Below are positions 56,506-64,000 of a stretch of 64,000 nt of DNA, piece after piece. Origin of the DNA: Schistocephalus solidus (taxonomy: Eukaryota > Platyhelminthes > Cestoda > Diphyllobothriidea > Diphyllobothriidae); the NCBI GenBank assembly GCA_017591395.1, contig WEDG01003503.1, forward strand, positions 124,001 to 188,000, written 5' to 3'. The notes under the pieces were generated by a model. That model was not told where the DNA came from. It was given only the letters and a program-made list of their open reading frames with translations, and did not search any database. The translations under genes and the position numbers were made by a program. Position 1 is the stretch's first letter. The number at the start of each line of letters is the position of its first letter.

Positions 56506-57379
56506 TTTGTATGTATGTATATTGCATTCGAAGAATATGAAAACGATGCAGGTGTATACAAACGTTGTGTGATTTAATAGGTTTTAGAGCGAAGAATGTT
56601 TGATTGGCCCCATTAAAAACATAACAAATGGGAGGCGTGTAATAGGGGAAAAGGTGGCAATGGGGATATTGCAGTTTAAAGCATGGGAAAAGGTTGAAAA
56701 ACGTTGGCACCGAAAAAATCTTAAACACTCGTCGTTCTTGTTCAAGTGAGGTTGTTTATGCATTGAATTAGATCGTATTACATTCCAACCTAGCCCTAAC
56801 CCTAACTCTAACCTAACCCCAACCTTGCGAGTAAGTACGGTAGGGTACGCATCTGTTGCCGAGTTATTTGGGTAACACAACAAATCTTTGCTTGAAAAAA
56901 CGCATTCAGATTACTTACTGAGAAGAGCGAAGATGCTAGGTAAGTAAATGCTGATCACAGTCAAAGGTTTCATTGTACTTTTTCAAATAAGCAAGCTTTG
57001 ATGAAAAAATGAAAGCTTAATAATTTAGAATAAGGTTAATGCCCTGCCTGCTCTGGGCTCATGTTTTTCAGATATTTTTGCGCAACGGATACAATCATTA
57101 GGCAATTACCGAACATCCGGTTTCCGCTGTGTACAATGACAGCATGGCTTCATCGTCTACCCCTTAAACAAATTTTCTGCCGATCTGCTGTAATGGCCTG
57201 GACTTTAATCGTAATTGTCCCAGGCGAAGTAATCTGCTCACGAAGAGTTCGCTAGTTCCGGCAAAGCACCAATGGTAGTCATGCTCAGAGTCTCGTTTCG
57301 CAAACAAATAATGTTCCTGTTTAATCAAAAAATGTATATGGCATATACCGCCCCTCCAATACAGCCTATTGGGCGCCAG
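56506..57379. other. Intergenic with a short CCCTAA-like tract
   Basis: tagccctaaccctaactctaacctaacccc lies at about 56791-56820. Otherwise nothing is recognised. Confidence 0.45.
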
Positions 57380-57866
57380 AGTCCCCTGGACACGACCAAG
57401 ACACTATCCATTAGGCACGTAGGTTGAATTCTCTGACGAGGCAGCTTACTGGCCATAACAAGTAGCCATCGTCATAGATGCCCAAACTACCGCTTCTATG
57501 TTTGCTCAAGGTTACACTCTAAAATAATCATACAAGACGACTTTTTGATGATGACGCAAGATGAGGAGTTATTATCAGATTAATTATTTTGCACTAATAC
57601 TCTCACAGACAAAGTTTTGTTTGAACACGGAAGGCCTATGACAGTCTACTCGGAGTGGTGACAGCGGCCGAGCCCTTCGCCAGATCCGCCCTGTCAGTTG
57701 AATACTTGCACTGCGTGGGACCTTACCCCACCATGTGGCGACATTGTGACGCCGATCACTACTTTGCTCTTCACTGATTGGTCACAGCCAGACATGTCTC
57801 AGACGCACACACCCCCCTTGGCAGTAAAAAAAAACAAAAAAAAACAACAACAACAACAAAAAAACA
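57380..57866 (+). mobile_element. Possible retroposon with A-rich tail
   Basis: A GC-richer non-coding block (57640-57820) ends in an A-rich tail with AAC repeats at 57826-57865 (aaaaaaaaacaaaaaaaaac, then caa repeats), as in retroposed sequences. I do not recognise the body and cannot place its 5' end. Confidence 0.3.
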
Positions 57867-58069
57867 ATTGAAGCACTGATTTCCTGGTATTAAATTTGAA
57901 CAAAGACGACGAAATGCACAGAATGAAATGATGTCATAAAATCTCTTGACCCCTTATCCAGTCGCGTACGGTAATTTCCTATTTATAAGATTAGATAAAT
58001 TGTTCAATTAAAGATCGACTCAAAGCTGTGAAACCCGATAGGTACACAAATAATGAACTCAAAGACAGG
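57867..58069. other. Spacer, nothing recognised
   Basis: AT-rich sequence between the A-rich tail and the PLE E remnant. Confidence 0.4.
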
Positions 58070-58720
58070 TCATCGAGCATACTCCGGCTTTCCATAAATT
58101 ATATGCAGGACTTTCCATTTATATTGAAACAAAATCGTGCTGTCGGGGAAGGAGAGGAAAAAACAACTGGTTGCTGTTTTCTGATCAGCACAGGGGAGGG
58201 GGAACGGTGGCCACTGGGAAAGGTAATTATATTTGGGCGGCTGAACTGTGGCTTTTGGCCATGGTAATTGCGGCCCCTGTATGAAGTTCTTCTGCGTGCA
58301 TAGGACCGGTCTGCGTAATCTGATTGCAGCCGCCTCTGCCGTAGTCAACAGGCGCTGTCCTAAGGATTTCGAATAACTTGAGAGCACCTTTTAACTCACC
58401 CAGAAGGCCTCACTAGTATCTACGTGGTGATCGATGTCTACCATCTGCGCGAGAAAAGAGCTATTTACTTTCTTTATTTGACCCTCTTCTAACCATGTTA
58501 GAAGGTGTTCTCTTATTCTTTAGCACAAACGCTGGCTCGTGTGACCAACATATTCTGCTCCACTGGAGCAGATAAAAAGATAAATGCACATAGAAGTGGT
58601 CTGGGCTGGCAATTTCTCCTTGCCCTGTCCATATTGGATGGGATTAAGTGAGAACAGTACATGGGCATCGACTGCTGAAAAGATGCTTGATACAACTCCA
58701 TTTAGGTGGGCTTTTGATGT
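58070..58720 (-). pseudogene. Penelope-like element E, C-terminal remnant
   Basis: On the minus strand: AVDAHVLFSLNPIQYGQGKE, LPAQTTSMCIYLFICSSGAEYVG (GIY-YIG start; both halves recognisable), HTSQRLC, a stop, and RIREHLLTWLEEGQIKKVNS. Later, after another stop, come LLTTAEAAAIRLRRPVLCTQ and LQLPWP-like ending QLPWPK. This is the same lineage as PLE D. The reverse transcriptase is missing. Confidence 0.8.
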
Positions 58721-59085
58721 TGAGCCGCCATTTTGGGCTCTCCATTCGCATGTAAATTTTCTTATACGTAAATCTGTTGACCTATTTCAGCCATTTTACA
58801 CCGATTATTAATCCTCTTTCTTTATTCGAAATACATTAATAAGGCCATCAGAGCACGACGCTGGTATCATTTTGAAGAAAGTCCAATTTGGTCTACATTT
58901 GCCAGTCATTCAAGGACAATTATTCATGATGTCCATATCTGTCGTTTTCGGCCATTCATTTGTGATCTTCTGGTGTGATGTCGTTTGTGTGCCCAATCTT
59001 ATTCACGGTGAATGGAGGACTATTTTAATGAAAACTTTGGAATTTAGTTCAATGAATATTCCCACCTTAAACGTGTAAAGTCAAG
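58721..59085 (-). other. Spacer between PLE D and PLE E remnants
   Basis: No coding motif. Probably PLE leader or 3' region, since it lies between two same-orientation PLE copies. Confidence 0.35.
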
Positions 59086-59125
59086 CCTGCGAACACGTAT
59101 TTTCGGTAACTCATCATCGGGCTGG
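59086..59125 (-). ncRNA. Hammerhead-like motif downstream of PLE D2
   Basis: On the minus strand the core is CCGATGA (one change from CUGAUGA) with a short stem II region, then GAAA and a loopless AATAC/GTGTT stem III ending in the predicted cleavage C. Stem I pairs CCAGC with GCAGG, with one A-A mismatch. The stem II pairing is weak. It lies about 110 nt after the last PLE D2 coding sequence and upstream of PLE E on the same strand. Confidence 0.45.
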
Positions 59126-59236
59126 AACAATTACATGAATAATGAAAACATGAAGAATTGTCGGGGTTTATAAGTGTCTTAGGGTTAATAATCATCGTTC
59201 CTATGCCGGCCGCATGACGAGGTCGGCGGGTTGAGG

Positions 59237-61075
59237 TCACTGGGACTGGGGGGAAAGGGTAGGTAGGGTAGGATGTGAGCAGTGTTCGGGGATAGAGTGA
59301 AGGGAATGAATATCCCTGTCCAGTATGCGGGGTGAACGATTGTCATCAGGAGGCGGGGATAGCGTATGGACACCACCTGGAGTGGTTGTCGGCCACGGAA
59401 GAGACAGTGCCTGTATGAGCGTCTTCTGACAGCACAGGGTTGAGTTTGTTAGCCGTATAGCCGCTACCTCGGCTGTTGGTAGCACCCGTTGGTGTAGGCC
59501 TTTTGAGAAGTTGGCTAGTGTCCGGTAGACAACCTGAAAGACATCTTTGGGATAAATGCGGGGATTAGTATCAACTAGATGGGTGAGGATAGAACTCGAG
59601 ATTAATATAGTTTGACCTTTACCTAACCAGGCAGGTATGGTTTGATATATCCTCTTTTCCAGGCGCCTCATTGTACGACCACTGTATCCTGTTCTACAGG
59701 AGCAAGTGAATGAGTAAATACACATTGAGGTGGCCTTCAACGGGAGTCGGTCTTTACCTCCCACACATAGGAAGGGGGAGTTCATAAAGAATGTCCGTAG
59801 GTTCGCCGCAGGGAACGCGCTCGTGATGGCTGTCTTCAGACGTCGTCTTACTAGTTCGAATGTTGTAGCTCCTAGGGAAGGCAGTCTTATGAACAAGTCT
59901 GTCTTTTCTGCAGTTAAAGAGAAAGGATTTGCAGTGGGCTCCCTAATATTTCTGAGGATGAGTTTTCCGATTACCCGTTTTCACGAAGTGTGTTCTGCAG
60001 CTGCTGGAGCTCTGCTTCAACCGTTTCGGAGGAGCGTATGCATCGCACCCTAGCTGCCAGTCCCTCGACTAAAGTTCGCTTTATATTTAAGGGAACAAAA
60101 CTATGAAAATTGCTGTGTTGTCCTCTCCAGGTTTTCTTTCGGATTACTCTACTTTTGATAGATCAATTCTCTTGCCTTTGTAGAAGGACATCGATGAACG
60201 CAATTTCGTTATTCATCTCAGGCTCTGCAGAAAATTTGAGCGAGGGATGCACACCGTTAAACTTCCGGACCAGGGTGTCGGTGTCAGTGTTATGATCCAT
60301 CAGGTAGAAGACGTCGTCCACGTACCGATCATAAAATTCGAGTTCAGCAGTGATATCCTTAAGACTCATTTTCTTGGTCTTGCCAATGAAAACATTTGCG
60401 AGAAACGGTCCATTAGGTCTATCTGCCTGTATGACTGGCCATTTCAGAGGAACTGAACGTTTTGCCTGCATCGGATCAGCAGTTCTCCAAGAGTTTTCAC
60501 AGGCATGCCTGTTTGGTAGTTCGTGTCCCGAATAACGTCACAGAGGTTGTCTATTGTTTCTATCACAGGCACGTTGGTAAACAGTAATAATACATCTAAC
60601 GAGAGCATCCTCCATCCACCAACGTTCCTGTTCTTTTAAGCGTCAACAAACTAAAAGGTGTCTTTCAGACTTTGATGGCATAGGTAACTTTCCAGCGGCT
60701 TAAGCTGTTCTATCAGCTATTTGACCATGGTGTGATAGGGTGAGTTTCGCATATCCAAGATTGGGCACAGACGTAGCCCATGTTTGTGAATCTTCGGGAG
60801 GCTGTACATTCTCGGTATCAACGTGCCTACAGGCCTCAGTCCTTTAAAGTTGCTGCCAGATAAAAGACCTTCTTTATGGAGGTGTTTGAGACTGTCGTCA
60901 ACTTACCCTCAATGGCCTTAGTTCGATCCTTGTCCTTCTCGGCTTTCGAGAAGTTGGTACGATCCGACAAGATTTCTTCTAGTTTCGAAATATAATCTGT
61001 CCTGTCAATCAGTACTAAGCTGGAACCCTTGTCTGGCCTGGTTAAACTTTCAAATTAAAGCGTACCTTTCTCTCT
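59237..61075 (-). pseudogene. Penelope-like element D2: reverse transcriptase plus GIY-YIG, broken
   Basis: On the minus strand: DRTDYISKLEEILSDRTNF (61010), MYSLPKIHKHGLRLCPILD (60800), LDVLLLFTNVPV (motif A, 60600), FYDRYVDDVFYLM (motif C intact, 60330) and HPSLKFSAEPEMNNEIAF with IDVLL (60230). After several shifts come CIYSFTCSCRTGYSGRTMRR (GIY-YIG, 59690), SSSILTHLVDT and VLPTAEVAAIRL to LPWP (59400). Many stops and frameshifts. The frame 59237-59896 (219 codons) carries the endonuclease part. The 5' end is truncated at about 61075, where it meets PLE D1. Confidence 0.88.
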
Positions 61076-61129
61076 TCGTAAAAGTTCAATTCCTGCGTCC
61101 CCTTGAAATGGGGCCCTGGTGAATAACTG

Positions 61130-62740
61130 TTACTTACCCACCGTTAGTAGCGGGGGCTTTGGTGATATTTCAGCCATAATCTCAGTAATAAATCGATCGG
61201 GATACGTGTTCTGTCAAAAATTATGTTCTACATATTTAAGAGCTTCTTCAATGCTATCAAGCGAGCAGATCCGTTTCGCCCTTCGTGTCAAACAGCGCAT
61301 TAAAGTAAGTTTAAAGTTAAGCCGTACGAAACTACCAAAGTTTGTATATCGCTCAGAACAGGTCTTGTTACGATGGATGCTACGCCGAATACTGCTGTCA
61401 AACCCTCTATTCAGAAGCTCTTCCAGAAAAGGGAGCAATCCGAACTGTTCTTATTCCAGTGTAAATTTGATTGACGGGTGTGCCTGGTTTATGGTATCCA
61501 TTAGAGCTGCAGTGTCAGTTTGTTCGGAGGCAACCGTGGCCCTATCCTCCAAGTAGTGCCCATAATATTTCAGGCTGTTTATCTGGCGATGAAGTTGTAA
61601 AGCTTCAATTTGGCCAATGAGAACTGGGCCTTGGGGCGAACCCATCCGCACTGTGTATATAGGTTGCTGTCAAATGGGAACTGCACTTTCATGGTACATA
61701 TTCACTACAATGTCTTGAGGGCCTTCGCCGGCATCCCCATATACAGCTGCTTGGAGGCGATGAATTCATAAATGTATTTGGATGTTTCCGTAACCGGTAA
61801 GTCCTCAAAAAAGAGAAAAAAAACATCCAGTGAAAACATGAACATTCGGTTCTGTTTGAGGTTTTTCACACCATCAACGAATTTAAAGGTATCTCGGTAG
61901 ATTTTTTGAGCTAGCTGATACTGTATGGGCTAGTTTGTCCGCTAGCCATTTTTCTATAGTTTGGTATGGCGTGTTCCTCGTATCTAGAATTGGAGGAACT
62001 GGGGTGGCGCGTTTGTGGATCTTTGGTAAGCCGAATAATTGAGATATATGCATGCCGTCGGCGTATGAAACTGTGCATTTGAAGTTTTTCCGACCAGTTA
62101 GTCGTCTGCACGATCCTTCTCCTTTTCTTTTTTTGTAAACATTTCCTTCTCTGACGGAAGTGACTGTTTTTCCCAAACATAATCTGTTATGTCCATTAAA
62201 ACAGCACAAGTTCTCTAATCTGGCTTCGTTATGGGGATACCGTCATTTGACGGGAGATGTTTTACTTCGCCAATTCTGGCCACTTATCAAGTACCGATAA
62301 GAGCAATTAACTAACTTGTACCTAAGGTGTTGTACGCTCTCTGCCGAAACTGACTGAAGGTCAAGTGTTTGACTCACCGGGTTCTCGAACTATGTATCTG
62401 GCTGGCTGGGTTTCTGATAGGGAAAAAAACGTAGGACAAAAGGATAGGGCTTCTATCGGGGTTTTATCGAGACATATAGACGAATAATTGTATACATACC
62501 GACTTGGGTATTCGGCAAGCTTCCATTTTGGTAAATCTTCATGTGCACACCGAAAGAGGCAAGTCATCGTTATTTCTCCATTTTTACCCGCAATGGATTG
62601 CACAAACTTTTCCAATTTCTGTCTCCCATTTTCGTTCAGGAAGTCGACTAATGCCACTCGTTGACTTACATGACGCCCTTTTCCTTCTACACGGGTGTTA
62701 TCCAGTACATTTTCGACATATCTTCCCAACCTATCACAGG
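61130..62740 (-). pseudogene. Penelope-like element D1: N-terminal and reverse transcriptase remnant
   Basis: On the minus strand: an N-terminal region with NYSSICLDKTPIEALSFCPT (62440), ISQLFGLPKIHKRATPVPPI (62010) and YQTIEKWLADKLA. Next is RMGSPQGPVLIG (motif B, 61620), then YYGHYLEDRATV (motif C, YLED for YVDD, so one catalytic Asp is Glu), HPSIKFTLE, LPFLEELLNRGFDSSIRRS, and ending near PDRFITEIM (61170). The endonuclease half is absent. PLE D2 follows in the same orientation, so this is either a tandem insertion or a truncated copy joined to another. Confidence 0.85.
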
Positions 62741-64000
62741 AGATAAACGTAAGACTCCTCTAAAATTGCTCTCCTCTACGAGCTGAGGTACTCACTTCCC
62801 TCAACTTACTTTCCAGTAAACCTGACCCGTACTTTTGCCATTAACACTATGGGATCTTATGATGGCTTTCGAGTTACCATAACAGAAAGCCACCAGTTCA
62901 GCCGCCCGCATATACTCAACTCCTCCCCTGCTTAGATCAGAAGACAATGACCACCATTTGATTCAACCTCCTTCCCCGCACCCTAGAAACAGCATGATTT
63001 TCTCTACTTGCCTGCTTATTTTACTTATATCAATGTCAGTAACATTTTCCATTTCAAAAGCACTAGACTCTCTATCTCATGAAATATCAACCAAAATTCT
63101 GAAATATGTTGTCTACTCAAATAAATAACTTGTCCTAGTGATTATCGTGCGACCTAATCCAAAGATATTTCAGCCACGGTAGGAGGCTGGCTTTTGAACT
63201 AGCATCTTTCTGACTACCCGTAAAATGTGTACTCTGCAAAAATTCTTACTTAAGGAGTGTGAAATTTTCTCATTGAGTTACGAGTTTCTTATTAATTCAA
63301 ATATATTTTGTAGATAGCCCACACAAAAATATTTTTCTTGTACTCTTTTGGAAGCAAATTATGTATTTTACAAATTGTATACTTGAAGAAATATCTTTCG
63401 ATTTTAAGAAAGTTTCTAGATTGTTGAATAATTTTGAACCCTTCCAAATTACATGCTGTATACTTTATTTGTAAGGAAAACTCGCCCATTTCTCTACGTT
63501 GTAAAAGAAGAAGTCACACGGTTCTCATAAAATGTTGTAGTGGATTTAGATGGTGTTGTATAAATTATAGGCAACATTAATAAATTAACGAATTGGATGT
63601 ATTATGCATGAACATTCCACAGTCTTTAAAAATCTCATAATTAGAAACTTTTTTAAAAACGAAAGATACCTTTCTGCGGGTATAAAATTTGAAGAAGATA
63701 TCATTTTCAATCGAATGAGTACAAGAAAAATATTTTTGTGCACGTTTTCTACCTATCTATTTGAATTAATAAGAGCACCGAAAATCAATGAGAAAATAGC
63801 ATGCTACTTAAGTAGCAATTTTTTACAGAGTACAAATTTTAGGGGCAGTCAGAAAGATGCTCATTCAAAAGCAAAACGACAAATTTGCAGACAAAAGAAG
63901 TAGACATCAATCCTGCATTCGGAGCAGAAGAAAAAGTCATGCCGAGGTGAAAGATAACTAGCATTCAGGAAGGTATAGGCAGGCAGAACCATGAAGGAAT
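62741..64000. other. Intergenic, nothing recognised
   Basis: AT-rich to the window end. A 99-codon plus-strand frame at 63604-63903 is low in complexity and has no recognised motif. Confidence 0.4.

Overview
This is a gene-poor, repeat-rich stretch of a eukaryotic nuclear genome. The best fit is a parasitic flatworm, probably a diphyllobothriidean tapeworm. That call is inferred from content: Penelope-like retroelements (PLEs) with associated hammerhead ribozymes, a LINE whose reverse transcriptase is followed by C2H2 zinc fingers, a membrane-tail CAP/venom-allergen-like gene with a 2.5-kb intron, and long (TA)n tracts. There are no operons or bacterial signals. Most open frames here are chance or antisense readings of repeats.

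Layout. 0-3.5 kb: two phase-matched 3' exons of a CAP-superfamily (SCP/TAPS, VAL-like) gene, the only host protein gene I can support. 6.2-7.6 kb: a decayed Tc1/mariner element with DD37E spacing. 10.2-13.5 kb: a 3.2-kb inverted repeat (arms about 1.39 kb, spacer about 0.46 kb) built from hammerhead-bearing repeat units. 14.8-24.7 kb: repeat fragments, an internally deleted Tc1-like element and two antisense PLE 3' remnants.

25.6-36.6 kb is a PLE cluster: a fold-back PLE 5' region, PLE A between inverted arms, two tandem 354-bp hammerhead units (a retrozyme-like array) set between (TA)n tracts, PLE B, and PLE C, the least damaged copy. 37.9 kb holds a tRNA-like sequence between terminal inverted repeats, with a decayed copy at 48.8 kb. 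43.8-45.2 kb holds an inverted 780-bp repeat and a LINE zinc-finger fragment. 50.6-51.7 kb has three copies of a tRNA-derived SINE. 53.2-56.5 kb has a PLE tail abutting a 5'-truncated LINE with zinc fingers, followed by the 780-bp repeat. 58.1-62.7 kb carries three PLE remnants in one orientation on the minus strand, with a hammerhead-like motif between two of them.

How the parts may work together. PLEs encode a reverse transcriptase and a GIY-YIG endonuclease. In known animal systems, type I hammerhead ribozymes occur in PLEs and in small non-autonomous retrozymes that produce self-cleaved circular RNAs and are thought to use PLE machinery. The 29.8-30.5 kb array has the layout expected of such an element: a tandem dimer, one hammerhead per unit and cleavage sites 354 nt apart. 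It lies inside the PLE cluster. Every PLE coding region seen here is broken, so any activity would need an intact PLE elsewhere.
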